A program made the translations under genes and the position numbers. Shown here in pieces: positions 35,031 to 43,371 of a stretch of DNA of 64,000 nucleotides (the first letter of the stretch is position 1; every line of letters starts with the position of its first letter). Source of the stretch: Halorussus salilacus (GTDB lineage: Archaea > Halobacteriota > Halobacteria > Halobacteriales > Haladaptataceae); contig NZ_CP099993.1 of the NCBI RefSeq assembly GCF_024138125.1, positions 930,001 to 994,000 on the forward strand, written 5' to 3'. The notes under the pieces are model-generated. The model searched no databases and was not told the origin of the DNA. It was given only the letters and a program-made list of their open reading frames with translations.

Positions 35031-35132
35031 CCTATGAAGACCGCAACCGCACCGCGACCGCGGGCCACACGCCTCCCCAGCCGATTCGCTCACTCGCTCC
35101 TTCCAGTCGCTCGTTCGCTCATCCCTCGCGCG
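35031..35132 (-). repeat. Dispersed repeat family 2, copy a
   Basis: Read on the minus strand it runs from GCGCGAGGGATGAGCGAACG through GGCTGGGGAGGCGTGTGGCC to GCGGTCTTCATA. It shares the core with copies at 35256-35350, 57057-57175 and 57550-57632. Confidence 0.75.
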
Positions 35133-35255
35133 CTGATGGCGCGGCCTCGAACGGCGAGGCCGCGCCAGCGCGCGCCGTGACTTTCGATTGAATTCGTGAA
35201 TCGTCAGTTCCAGCGTGGCGCGCGGCTGTCGCGCCCTCGTGGCGCGACACACTCG

Positions 35256-35350
35256 TGCGAGGGACGAGTATCGCAGGAAGCGAACGTAGTGAGCGACCGA
35301 GAAACGCAGTCGGTTGGGGAGGGCGTGGCCTGCGGTCGCGGTGCGGTCTC
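35256..35350 (+). repeat. Dispersed repeat family 2, copy b
   Basis: Plus strand, GTGCGAGGGACGAGTATCG to GGTTGGGGAGGGCGTGGCC and GCGGTCGCGGTGCGGTCTC. Inverted relative to copy a, about 120 bp apart. Confidence 0.75.
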
Positions 35351-35410
35351 ATTTGTACCGTGCGAGTAGCGGTCGCTGTAATGGCTCTCCTCGAATGGCT
35401 TCTCACATCT

Positions 35411-35878
35411 TCAAAACCCCACGCCCGTCTCCACGTCCCACTCCCGAAGCTCCTCACCGTCCGAATCGAACACAAATCGTCCTTCGAACGTCTCGCCGTC
35501 GAACAGGTGGGGCATCCAGTGGCGGTCGTCCTCCCACATATCGTCGTAGGGCACTTCCTCGTAGCCGAACCACTCGGGGTCGGCCTCCTCGCTCTCCTCG
35601 GGCTCGCCCGCAAAGTCCTCCGCGCGGAAGACGTGGACGAACATCTCGGGCGTCTCTCCGAACACGAACTCGAACTCCCCGACCTTCTCGGGGTCGCGCG
35701 GGGTCACGCCGATCTCCTCCTCGACCTCGCGGACCACGCACTCGCGGGGCGTCTCGCCGTCCTCGACCTTGCCGCCGGGGCCGACGTACAGCCCCTCGCC
35801 GAGGCCGCGCTTCTTCTCGATGAGTAGCACCTCCTCGTCACCGGGTCGCAGGAGGTAACAGAGGGTCGCGGGTTGCAT
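35411..35878 (-). CDS. NUDIX hydrolase (MutT-like)
   Basis: 155 residues from MQPATLCYLLRPGDEEVLL. Complete NUDIX box GGKVEDGETPRECVVREVEE plus EIGV binds metal for pyrophosphate hydrolysis. The layout (KKRGLGEGLYVGPGGKVE and the FVFGETPEMFVHVF strand) resembles 8-oxo-dGTP diphosphatases of the MTH1 type. Cleans oxidised nucleotides (family inference). Confidence 0.9.
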   Translation of the reverse strand: MQPATLCYLLRPGDEEVLLIEKKRGLGEGLYVGPGGKVEDGETPRECVVREVEEEIGVTPRDPEKVGEFEFVFGETPEMFVHVFRAEDFAGEPEESEEADPEWFGYEEVPYDDMWEDDRHWMPHLFDGETFEGRFVFDSDGEELREWDVETGVGF

Positions 35879-35946
35879 ACCGACTCGTCGGTCCAGCGGG
35901 GCCAAAAAACCGATGTTTAGTCGATGCAGACGAAAACGAGCCGTAG

Positions 35947-36369
35947 ATGGACCAGATCGCACCCGGACTGTTCGTCGGGAGCATCGAGGCGGCCGCCGAC
36001 GCAGACAGACAGGAGGCGGCCGGAATCACCACGGTCTGCAAGCTCACCCACGCCCTGCCGACCGGCGGCTATCCCGACGACGTGTCGCTCGTCGACGCGC
36101 CGATGATGGACGGGCCGAGGAACGACCCGGCCGCATTCCGGCGGGCCGTCGAGGCGGTCGTCGCCGCGCTGGACGCCCGCGAGACCGTGCTGGTCCACTG
36201 CTCTCGCGGGAGTTCCCGGAGTCCGGCGGTCGCGGCGGCCGCGCTCGCGGTCCGGCGGGACTGTTCGGTCGAGACCGCGCTCGCGGAGGTTCAGAAGTCG
36301 AGGGCCCAAGCAGACCCCCACCCGGCGCTCGTTCGACGGGCCGAGGACGCACTCGACGCCCTCGGGTGA
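35947..36369 (+). CDS. Dual-specificity protein phosphatase
   Basis: 140 residues. Starts MDQIAPGLFVGSIEAAAD, typical of DSPs, with the P-loop VLVHCSRGSSRSPAVAAAAL (C-x5-R). Dephosphorylates Ser/Thr/Tyr in proteins or possibly polyphosphorylated substrates. Divergent from the NUDIX gene with 68 bp between starts. Confidence 0.88.
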   Translation: MDQIAPGLFVGSIEAAADADRQEAAGITTVCKLTHALPTGGYPDDVSLVDAPMMDGPRNDPAAFRRAVEAVVAALDARETVLVHCSRGSSRSPAVAAAALAVRRDCSVETALAEVQKSRAQADPHPALVRRAEDALDALG

Positions 36370-36387
36370 GCGAGTCGGGGGAACGCG

Positions 36388-36876
36388 TCACTCCCGAGTC
36401 TCGACCGCGAAGGGACTCGCCCCCTCCGTCCAGTCCCACCCCGGCAGGCGGGTCTGGAATCCGGCCGCGAGCGCGGCGTCGAGGTCGTCCAGTCCCGCGG
36501 TGTCGTCGTCCGAGTGGGTCAGCAGGTCGGCGTAGTGGAACGTCGCCTCCCCGAGCAGGCCGAGGGGCTGGGCCCCCGCTATCGTCCCTGCGAGCCGTCT
36601 GCCCAGAAACTCGTCCACCACGAACCCCGGGTAGTCGCCCGCCACGTCCAGCTCCCGGAGGAGCCCCACGAGCGCGGCGACGTTGACCGCGAGGTCGCCG
36701 TCGGCGAAGACCGCGTCGGCTTCGCGCTCGTACTGCTCGACCGTGACCTCGTCCACGTCGGCGTCGAAGCGGTCGCCGAGGTCGGCCCGGACCTCGTTTA
36801 TCAGCGGGACGGTCACGTCTGCTCGCTCGCGGACCCACCGGTACTCGTCGGCAACGGCGTCGCGCGTGAGTCGCAT
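36388..36876 (-). CDS. Hypothetical soluble protein
   Basis: 162 residues, acidic, no signal or membrane segment. Begins MRLTRDAVADEYRWVRERAD and contains VNVAALVGLLRELDVAGDYP. No motif is recognised. Codon use is normal for the genome, so it is likely a native gene; convergent with the phosphatase. Confidence 0.6.
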   Translation of the reverse strand: MRLTRDAVADEYRWVRERADVTVPLINEVRADLGDRFDADVDEVTVEQYEREADAVFADGDLAVNVAALVGLLRELDVAGDYPGFVVDEFLGRRLAGTIAGAQPLGLLGEATFHYADLLTHSDDDTAGLDDLDAALAAGFQTRLPGWDWTEGASPFAVETRE

Positions 36877-36924
36877 ACCGGCCGGACGCGCCCGGCGACC
36901 TTGGATGTGTTCGTTTTGAGAAGG

Positions 36925-36934
36925 CTTTTATAAC
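36925..36934 (+). promoter_or_regulatory. TATA box far upstream of aCPSF1
   Basis: CTTTTATAAC stands out in GC-rich DNA. A transcript from here would start near 36960 and have a leader of about 315 bases before the ATG at 37276. Confidence 0.45.
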
Positions 36935-37275
36935 ATCGGGGACTAGTGGCGACTAAGCGGGTTTTCCTGCGTCCCCGAATGAGCGTCCGGTCTGCGGCAG
37001 TCCCGCCGGGGACGCGGACTGCTCGCGCGTCGGCGCGAGTTACCATCCCGCGGAGAAGCGAAATCTATGCTGTGCTGTACTCTGCATCGTAGTCGTGACG
37101 GCATTACAACCGTATCGACAGCCGAACCGGTAGTTCACTCAGGCCCGACGAGCGTCGGACGCTGGGACCGTAGCTACCGGACTCGGCGACGACCCGGAAG
37201 ACGGCGTCTTCCGGGTCGCGACGGCTACGAGCGGTCAGGACGGCACATCACAGACGAAGCCGACTTTTTCCCACT
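36935..37275 (+). other. Structured spacer or leader of aCPSF1
   Basis: No gene seen. Contains GCGTCCCCG/CGGGGACGC pairing (about 36971 and 37009) and a 13-bp perfect hairpin (37190-37202 with 37206-37218, loop GGC) 58 bp before the aCPSF1 start. It could be a long 5' leader or a separate small RNA. Confidence 0.4.
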
Positions 37276-39201
37276 ATGAGTAACGTAGATCAGCAACTCG
37301 AGGAACTGCGAGCAGAGATCAAAAGCGAGCTACCGAGCGACATCTCGGTGTCGGACGTCAAGTACGAGGGCCCGGAACTGGTCGTCTACACGCGCGACCC
37401 CAAGAAGTTCGCGCGCAACGGCGACCTCATCCGCCAGCTGGCGAGCCAGCTCCGCAAGCGCATCACGGTCCGTCCCGACCCCGACGTGCTATCGCGGCCC
37501 AAGGACGCCCGCGAGGACGTACTGGCGGTCATTCCCGACGAGGCGGGCGTCACCGACCTCGACTTCCACGCCGACACCGGCGAGGTCGTCATCGAGGCCG
37601 AGAAGCCCGGGATGGTCATCGGCAAGCACGGCTCGACCCTCCGGGAGATAACACAGGAGGTCGGGTGGACGCCCGAGGTGGTCCGCACGCCGCCCATCGA
37701 GTCCTCGACCGTCTCGAACGTCCGGAACTTCCTGAAACAGGAGCGCGACGAGCGACGGGACATCCTGGAGAAGGTGGGCCGACAGATCCACCGCGAGGAG
37801 ATGTCCGACGACGAGTACGTCCGGGTGACCACGCTGGGGTGCTGTCGGGAGGTCGGTCGGGCCTCGTTCATCCTCTCGACGCCCGAGACCCGCATCCTCA
37901 TCGACTGCGGCGACAAGCCGGGCGCGGAGGGCGAGGTTCCCTACCTCCAGGTCGCGGAGGCGCTGGGCGCGGGCGCGAACACCATCGACGCGGTGGTGCT
38001 CACCCACGCCCACCTCGACCACTCCGCGCTCATCCCCCTGCTGTTCAAGTACGGCTACGACGGCCCCATCTACACCACCGAACCCACCCGCGACCTGATG
38101 GGACTGCTCCAGCTCGACTACCTCGACGTCGCGGCCAAGGAGGGCCGCGCGCCGCCCTACGAGTCCGAGATGGTCCGGGAGGCCATCAAGCACACTATCC
38201 CGCTGGAGTACGGCGACGTGACCGACATCGCGCCCGACGTGAAGCTCACGCTCCACAACGCGGGCCACATCCTCGGGTCGGCCATCAGCCACTTCCACAT
38301 CGGCGACGGCCTCTACAACGTCGCGTTCTCGGGCGACATCCACTACACCGACACCCGGCTGTTCAACGGCGCGGTCAACGACTTCCCGCGGGTCGAGACG
38401 CTCATCCTCGAATCCACCTACGGGGGTCGAAACGACTACCAGACCGACCAGGAGGACTCCGAGCGCAAGCTCAAGGAGGTCATCAACGAGACCTACGATC
38501 AGGGCGGGAAGGTCCTCATCCCCGCGTTCGCGGTCGGGCGCTCTCAGGAGATGATGCTCGTCATCGAGGAGGCGATGCGCAACGGCGACATCCCCGAGAT
38601 GCCGGTCCACCTCGACGGCATGATCTGGGAGGCGACCGCCATCCACACCACCTACCCCGAGTACCTCCGCGACGACCTCCGGGACCGCATCTTCCACGAG
38701 GACGAGAATCCCTTCCTCGCCGACCAGTTCAACCACATCGACGGCGGCCAGGAGGAACGGCGCGAGGTCGCCGACGGCGGCCCCTGCATCATCCTCTCGA
38801 CCTCCGGGATGGTCACCGGCGGCCCCATCATGTCGTGGCTCGACCACGTCGGCGGCGACCCCGACTCCCGCCTCGTCTTCGTCGGCTATCAGGCACAGGG
38901 AACCCTCGGTCGGCGCATCCAGAACGGCTGGGACGAGATTCCGATGAACCGCGGCGGCCGAAGCGGTCGGAACGGCACCCTGAAGCTGAAGGTCGACGTC
39001 GAGACTGTCGACGGCTTCTCCGGGCACGCCGACCGGCAGGGCCTGATGAACTTCGTGAAGACGATGAGTCCCCGCCCCGAGAAGGTGCTGTGCGTCCACG
39101 GCGACGAGTCCTCGACGCAGGACCTCTCGTCGGCGCTCTACCACGAGTTCAACATGCGGACCTTCGCGCCCAAGAACCTCGAAACGTTCCGGTTCAAGTA
39201 G
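37276..39201 (+). CDS. Transcription termination factor aCPSF1 (KH / MBL / beta-CASP ribonuclease)
   Basis: 641 residues. Two N-terminal KH domains (one with GMVIGKHGSTLREITQEVGW), a metallo-beta-lactamase core (HAHLDHSALIP at about 244, HILGSAISHF, SGDIHYTDTRLF) and a beta-CASP insert (LIPAFAVGRSQEMMLV, CIILSTSGMVTGGP). The C-terminus has VDGFSGHADRQGLM. aCPSF1/FttA cuts nascent RNA at U-rich sites and is the archaeal general termination factor. Highly conserved length. Confidence 0.96.
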   Translation: MSNVDQQLEELRAEIKSELPSDISVSDVKYEGPELVVYTRDPKKFARNGDLIRQLASQLRKRITVRPDPDVLSRPKDAREDVLAVIPDEAGVTDLDFHADTGEVVIEAEKPGMVIGKHGSTLREITQEVGWTPEVVRTPPIESSTVSNVRNFLKQERDERRDILEKVGRQIHREEMSDDEYVRVTTLGCCREVGRASFILSTPETRILIDCGDKPGAEGEVPYLQVAEALGAGANTIDAVVLTHAHLDHSALIPLLFKYGYDGPIYTTEPTRDLMGLLQLDYLDVAAKEGRAPPYESEMVREAIKHTIPLEYGDVTDIAPDVKLTLHNAGHILGSAISHFHIGDGLYNVAFSGDIHYTDTRLFNGAVNDFPRVETLILESTYGGRNDYQTDQEDSERKLKEVINETYDQGGKVLIPAFAVGRSQEMMLVIEEAMRNGDIPEMPVHLDGMIWEATAIHTTYPEYLRDDLRDRIFHEDENPFLADQFNHIDGGQEERREVADGGPCIILSTSGMVTGGPIMSWLDHVGGDPDSRLVFVGYQAQGTLGRRIQNGWDEIPMNRGGRSGRNGTLKLKVDVETVDGFSGHADRQGLMNFVKTMSPRPEKVLCVHGDESSTQDLSSALYHEFNMRTFAPKNLETFRFK

Positions 39202-39305
39202 CGCGGCGGTCGTCAGCCCTCGCTTCTCCGCGATTCCGAGTCGCGTAGCAGTGGCTTCGTCCAGCGGGGACTGAATTTTTCACCCGAGACGCGACACGAC
39301 ACAGA

Positions 39306-39390
39306 CCACGGGAACCGGCCGATGGCACAGTCCACCGGGAATCGGCCGGTGACACAGTCCACCGGGAATCGGCCGATGGCACAGTCCACC
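39306..39390 (+). repeat. Three ~27-bp hairpin modules upstream of copy C
   Basis: Units begin at 39306, 39332, 39359 and (partial) 39386. Each reads roughly CCACCGGGAATCGGCCGGTG followed by ACACAGT. Units with CCGATGG and CCGGTGA alternate. The last half unit runs into the GGGTGGGAATGAAAGG of the structured element. Confidence 0.8.
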
Positions 39391-39510
39391 GGGTGGGAAT
39401 GAAAGGGGCCGCCCGCTCGCGTTCATGTAGTCGTCTCAGCGACCCCTATCCGAGTGAGCGAAGCGAGCGAGGATATGTCGCTGAGCGACCGCGAGCGGGC
39501 GGGGGCTTTC
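39391..39510 (+). ncRNA. Structured repeat element, copy C
   Basis: GGGTGGGAATGAAAGGGG to GGGGGCTTTC. Outer stem GCCCGCTCGCG/CGCGAGCGGGC, middle stem CTCAGCGAC/GTCGCTGAG, short inner stem TATCC/GGATA with a different terminal loop rich in GAGCGAAGCGAG. Lies between the convergent aCPSF1 and HTH genes. Confidence 0.7.
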
Positions 39511-39543
39511 TGAACGTTCGCGTTCATATCTCCGTCGGTTCGA

Positions 39544-39565
39544 GGCGAGCGGGCGGGGGCTTTCG
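39544..39565 (+). repeat. 3' fragment of the structured element
   Basis: GGCGAGCGGGCGGGGGCTTTC repeats the 3' end of copy C without the 5' half. It shows that the element has been partly duplicated or deleted here. Confidence 0.6.
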
Positions 39566-39700
39566 AAGACCGATTCGCAGTCTCTTCTTCGATAGGCACG
39601 AAACGAGGAAGTCGGTAGCGGAGTCGGGAAGCGTCGAAATCAGAGCTACTGGAACGAAACGCTACGAATAGACGTACCGAACACCGACGAACGAGAATTC

Positions 39701-40309
39701 CTAGGGGTCGAACGAGATGAAGCCGTCGGCCTGCGCCGCGAACGTCGCGGCATTTTCGCCGAACGAGTCGGCGTACCGGACGAGCAGGGTGATGACGGTC
39801 TCCGGGCGGCGGACCGCGTAGCCGTCCTCGCGGTCGAGCAGGCCCGCCTCGTCGAGGCTCGCGGCGTACTTGCTCACCGTGGGCCGGGACACGCCGAGCG
39901 CGTCGGCGAGGTCGCTACCGGTGGCGTCCGGGTTCCGGAGGAGTTCGATGAGCATCCCGCGGGGGGTCGCCCGCCGGAGGTAGCCCAGCGCGACCTGCTC
40001 GAACCCCGAGAACTGGTCGGCGGGGTAGAACCGCCGGTAGTCGCCGTCGCGGCGGCTTTCGAGCGCGTTCGATTCGAGGAGCTGGCGGAGGTGGTGCTGG
40101 GCCTCGCCGGTGCCGAGTTTGAGGTCGTCGCGTATCTTCGAGAAGTGAGCGCCCGGCGTGGTGGCGACGTAGCCCGCGATGGCGTCGCGGGCCTCGCTCT
40201 CGCCGCCGTCCTCGCCGCGGAACTTCGTGAGGGGGGTCGCGGCACCCAGTACCGCGAACCGCCGGAGCGTCGCCCGCTTATTTTCATCCACGTCGGAGCG
40301 CTCAACCAT
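39701..40309 (-). CDS. Winged-HTH transcriptional regulator with two wHTH domains
   Basis: 202 residues. First wHTH about 38-95 (ARDAIAGYVATTPGAHFSKI, LGTGEAQHHLRQLLESN), second about 105-170 (RGMLIELLRNPDATGSDLAD, LGVSRPTVSKYAASLDEAG). Tandem-wHTH proteins of this type are frequent haloarchaeal regulators. A TATA-like GTTTTAATCC lies on the minus strand near 40335. Target unknown. Confidence 0.82.
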   Translation of the reverse strand: MVERSDVDENKRATLRRFAVLGAATPLTKFRGEDGGESEARDAIAGYVATTPGAHFSKIRDDLKLGTGEAQHHLRQLLESNALESRRDGDYRRFYPADQFSGFEQVALGYLRRATPRGMLIELLRNPDATGSDLADALGVSRPTVSKYAASLDEAGLLDREDGYAVRRPETVITLLVRYADSFGENAATFAAQADGFISFDP

Positions 40310-40410
40310 CTACACGAGAAATCGACGTGGAGGATTAAAACACCTTCGCTTGCGGGAGCGTCACACGGGCGAGAGGTCGGGGTCGGTCTGGAGGAGGCTC
40401 CTCCCGGCGC

Positions 40411-40593
40411 TCACCTCCCGGTGAGCGCCGGGTCGTCTCGGTGGTCCGTCACGATTCGCATCACGGTACCGCCACACTTCGGGCAGTCGTCGAACCACCC
40501 GTCGGCGACCGCGCCGCAGTGGGTGCACTCGTAGTGGCTGTCGGCGTCGGGGCCGTCAAGCGCCGCCGCCAGCGCGTCGGCGAGTTCACCCAT
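40411..40593 (-). CDS. Small zinc-ribbon protein
   Basis: 60 residues from MGELADALAAALDGPD. One zinc ribbon: YECTHCGAVADGWFDDCPKCGG. Start overlaps the stop of the upstream zinc-ribbon gene by 8 bp, so the two are coupled. Function unknown; similar to haloarchaeal 'rubrerythrin-like' zinc ribbons. Confidence 0.7.
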   Translation of the reverse strand: MGELADALAAALDGPDADSHYECTHCGAVADGWFDDCPKCGGTVMRIVTDHRDDPALTGR

Positions 40594-40813
40594 CGGTCGA
40601 AATCCCCGGCGTCGGTCGGTCGTCGGCGGTCGAGACCGCGACGGCCCACCCCTCGCGCTCGACCAGCGCGAACTCCTCGTAGACGCGTATCGAAACCGAC
40701 CCGCCGCAGTGGGGGCAGGTCCGGTCGTTCGCGCGTCCGAGTTCCCAGCGTCGCTCGCAGGTCGGACACGGTACCTCGATACTACTCGGTTCTCGGTCGC
40801 TGTCGCGTGCCAT
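40586..40813 (-). CDS. Small zinc-ribbon protein
   Basis: 75 residues from MARDSDREPSSIEVPCP. One C4 ribbon (CPTCERRWELG...CPHCGGSVSIRVYEEF). Forms a two-gene unit with the following zinc-ribbon protein. No known family name recognised. Confidence 0.68.
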   Translation of the reverse strand: MARDSDREPSSIEVPCPTCERRWELGRANDRTCPHCGGSVSIRVYEEFALVEREGWAVAVSTADDRPTPGISTDG

Positions 40814-40935
40814 GCGTACGGAGCGGCGACCGGTCGGGTCGCCGCGTTGGGACACGCCACTCACCGACGCGAGTAATATCTTTTCTAAAAATTCGAGATA
40901 TGTCGAGAGACAGTCGTCTCAGGAGGGATTTGAGC

Positions 40936-42087
40936 TTACTTTTCGAGTTCGGCGTCCATCTCGGCTTCGACTTCGTCCATGTCGGGAGCCTCCTCGTCCA
41001 TCTCCTCGATGACCTCGTCGGGGCTCTTTATGTCGGCGGGGTCTTCGCCCTCCTTGATGGCCTGGGCTTCCTGCTCCATCGCTTCCACGTCCATCTCGGC
41101 CTCCTTGTCTATCTGGCCGAGAATCTCCTCGATGTCGTCGAGGCCGAGGAGTTCGCGGGTCTCGGCGTCGAAGTCGAGGCTGTCGAGCTGCTCGCCGTCC
41201 TCCTTCACGTCGCTACCGGTGAGGTGCTTGCCGTACCGGCCGACCAGCGACGACAGCTCCTGGGGCAGGACGAACGTCGTCGACTCGCCCTGACCGATGG
41301 ATTCGAGGGTCTCCATGCCCTTCTCGATGACCGCGCGCTCGCCCATCGACTCGGCCGACTTGGCGCGCAGGACGGTCGAGACCGCGTCACCCTGCGCTTC
41401 CAGAATCTGGCTCTGCTTCTCACCCTGTGCGCGGATGATGTTCGACTGCTTGTCACCTTCGGCCTTCTCGATGGCGCTGCGGCGCTCACCTTGGGCCTCC
41501 AGAATCATGGCGCGGCGCTTGCGCTCGGCGGAGGTCTGTTGCTCCATGGCCTGCTGGACGTCCTTGCTGGGGTTGACCTCCCGGACCTCGACGCTCTCGA
41601 CCCGGATGCCCCACTCGTCGGTGGGTTCGTCGAGTTCCTTGCGAATCTTGGCGTTGATCTGCTGGCGCTTGTTGAGGGTGTCGTCGAGTTCCATGTCGCC
41701 CAGCACCGCGCGCAGGGTGGTCTGGGCGAGGTTCGACACCGCGCGCTTGTAGTCCTCGACCTCCAGATACGCCTTCTTGGCGTCCATCACCTTGATGTAG
41801 ACCACGGCGTCGGCGGTCACGGGCGAGTTGTCCCGGGTGATGGCCTCCTGTCGGGGCACGTCGAGCGTCTGGGTCCGCATGTCGAATTTGTGGGTCGCGC
41901 TCACGAACGGCGGCACGAAGTTGATACCGGGTTCGAGGAGCTTTCGGTACTCACCGAACACGGTCAGTGCTCGCTTCTCGGTCGCGTCCACGATCTCGAC
42001 CGACTGCCACACCGTGATGACCACGAGTGCGAGGAACAGCAGGGCGACGATGGTGAAGCCACCGGTGGCCTGTAGTGGAATCAGCAT
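40936..42087 (-). CDS. SPFH/stomatin-like membrane protein
   Basis: 383 residues. One N-terminal membrane helix (GFTIVALLFLALVVITVW), then a SPFH/band-7 domain (ATEKRALTVFGEYRKLLEPG, VPPFVSATHKFDMRTQTLDV, AQTTLRAVLGDMELDD), a coiled coil (about 190-260) and an acidic C-terminus. Acts as a membrane scaffold. It is paired with the NfeD gene upstream, the usual stomatin partner. Confidence 0.92.
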   Translation of the reverse strand: MLIPLQATGGFTIVALLFLALVVITVWQSVEIVDATEKRALTVFGEYRKLLEPGINFVPPFVSATHKFDMRTQTLDVPRQEAITRDNSPVTADAVVYIKVMDAKKAYLEVEDYKRAVSNLAQTTLRAVLGDMELDDTLNKRQQINAKIRKELDEPTDEWGIRVESVEVREVNPSKDVQQAMEQQTSAERKRRAMILEAQGERRSAIEKAEGDKQSNIIRAQGEKQSQILEAQGDAVSTVLRAKSAESMGERAVIEKGMETLESIGQGESTTFVLPQELSSLVGRYGKHLTGSDVKEDGEQLDSLDFDAETRELLGLDDIEEILGQIDKEAEMDVEAMEQEAQAIKEGEDPADIKSPDEVIEEMDEEAPDMDEVEAEMDAELEK

Positions 42088-42159
42088 ACGTCTTGGTGTT
42101 AGAATGAAGATGTGTTAAACATTCTGCTCACCGTCACCCGTTCGGCCGCGAAATCATCC

Positions 42160-42194
42160 GGGTCGCGCTCGCGGCTCGGCCGCGAGCGCGACCC
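42160..42194. terminator. Perfect 15-bp hairpin between NfeD and SPFH genes
   Basis: Arms 42160-42174 and 42180-42194 with loop CTCGG. It lies between two co-directional minus-strand genes and may separate or attenuate their transcripts. Confidence 0.5.
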
Positions 42195-42201
42195 TCACGT
42201 C

Positions 42202-42243
42202 CCCTCGGATACCAAGCTCATACTCCCTCGGATACCAAGCTCA
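42202..42243. repeat. 23-bp direct duplication
   Basis: CCCTCGGATACCAAGCTCA occurs at 42202-42220 and 42225-42243, period 23, in the NfeD-SPFH spacer. Confidence 0.85.
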
Positions 42244-42260
42244 CCCCTCCAAAACCGGAC

Positions 42261-42806
42261 TCACGCCTCTTCGGTGTCGGTCTCGCGTTCGCGCTCGCGG
42301 GCCTCCTCGGCCCGGCGGAGTTCCCGGTCGATGGGGTCCTCGATGGCGTCGAGGGGTTCGACCGTGACGACGTTGCCGCCGCCGGGGTCGACCACCATCA
42401 CCTCGGTGCCCTCGGGAATCTCGCCGTCCATGCTCCGTGCGGCGTAGAAGGGGTTGAATCCCCCCTCGTGCAACTTTATCTGGCCGTCGCGGGGCGTGAC
42501 GCGCTCGGTCACCCGGCCGGTCTGGCCCTTGAGCGAGTCGGAGTCCTTGGTTCGCGCGACGCCCTTGCCGCCGTAGAGGTCGAATTCGCGGTAGGCGTAG
42601 AGCGCGATACCGCCGAAGCCCAGCACCAGCGCGCCCAGCACGAGCGGTCCGGCGAGCGGCGGGACCAGCAGACCCACCAGCCCCGCGAGGATGAGCGCGA
42701 CCCCGAGGACGATGAAGTGCGCGCCCGGTATCAGCGCCTCGGCAATCGCCAGCGCGACGCCAGCGACGAACAACAACATCGGGAGCGAGTCCAACAGCGG
42801 TGCCAT
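42261..42806 (-). CDS. nfeD: NfeD-family membrane protein
   Basis: 181 residues. Three to four membrane helices (LPMLLFVAGVALAIAEALIP, FIVLGVALILAGLVGLLVPP, LVLGALVLGFGGIALYAY) then an OB-fold domain (LKGQTGRVTERVTPRDGQIK...VVDPGGGNVVTVEPL). This is the short NfeD without the N-terminal protease. Partner of the SPFH protein 174 bp downstream. Confidence 0.9.
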   Translation of the reverse strand: MAPLLDSLPMLLFVAGVALAIAEALIPGAHFIVLGVALILAGLVGLLVPPLAGPLVLGALVLGFGGIALYAYREFDLYGGKGVARTKDSDSLKGQTGRVTERVTPRDGQIKLHEGGFNPFYAARSMDGEIPEGTEVMVVDPGGGNVVTVEPLDAIEDPIDRELRRAEEARERERETDTEEA

Positions 42807-42920
42807 ATCCGTGTGTTAGAATTCCGGGTGGTTAACGTTTTGCAGTGGGCCGGGGGACGGCCATCGGGAACCGGCCGATGACGGACCCGGCAGGAAGCGA
42901 CCGGTGAACTGTCCTCCCGG

Positions 42921-43047
42921 GCGGGACTGAAAGGGGCCGGGCGCTCGCGTTCACTTCAGTCGCCTCCGCGGGCAACTATTTCCGTGCGGGTGGTGCGGAG
43001 AGCACGGAAATATCCCGCGGAGCGACCGCGAGCGTCCGGGGGCTTTC
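42921..43047 (+). ncRNA. Structured repeat element, copy D
   Basis: GCGGGACTGAAAGGGG to GGGGGCTTTC. Outer stem GGGCGCTCGCG/CGCGAGCGTCC (one G-T wobble), middle stem CTCCGCGGG/CCCGCGGAG, inner stem ATTTCCGTGC/GCACGGAAAT. Preceded by CATCGG/CCGATG modules at about 42861-42910. Lies between the NfeD gene (upstream side, divergent) and a small membrane protein gene. Confidence 0.7.
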
Positions 43048-43124
43048 TGGGCCTTTAGGACGACGGCTTCCACAACTATGGAGTCAGAACGCTACCTACC
43101 AGTAAAACCAAACTGACGACACCA

Positions 43125-43304
43125 TCAGGCCGCCAGAAAGAGGAGACGGACGAACACCGCGAGCGTCGTGAGCACGCCCAGCGCGACGAAGAAGGCGTTC
43201 TCGGCCGACGGCGACCCGGGGTAGAGTTCGGGGTCTGGGTCGTCCTCGGCGTCCTCACCCACCTCGTCGAGGTCGTAGGTCCACTCCGAATCGGAATCTG
43301 ACAT
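43125..43304 (-). CDS. Small haloarchaeal single-helix membrane protein
   Basis: 59 residues from MSDSDSEWTYDLDEVG. Acidic N-terminus (DAEDDPDPELYPGSPSAENA) and one membrane helix (FFVALGVLTTLAVFVRLLFL). Resembles the haloarchaeal DUF7312-type proteins as I recall; function unknown. Confidence 0.65.
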   Translation of the reverse strand: MSDSDSEWTYDLDEVGEDAEDDPDPELYPGSPSAENAFFVALGVLTTLAVFVRLLFLAA

Positions 43305-43371
43305 GTCCGTCGCTAAGCGGGCAACCGACAAAAGCCTTGGCGGGTCACCGCCGATGGGTCGCCCCTGACAA

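Larger units (their letters stand above)
34888..35410. other. 523-bp spacer holding two inverted family-2 repeats
   Basis: No gene seen. It contains AAGCTAGCTACTGCCGTCACC at 35012-35032, a minus copy (35031-35132) and a plus copy (35256-35350) of a dispersed repeat, and a 13-bp hairpin (35137-35149 with 35155-35167). Related sequence lies at 57 kb. Confidence 0.8.

Noticed and set aside
39393..39671. 92-codon ORF across structured element copy C
   Set aside because: It is built from the repeat itself and is not kept in the other four copies.
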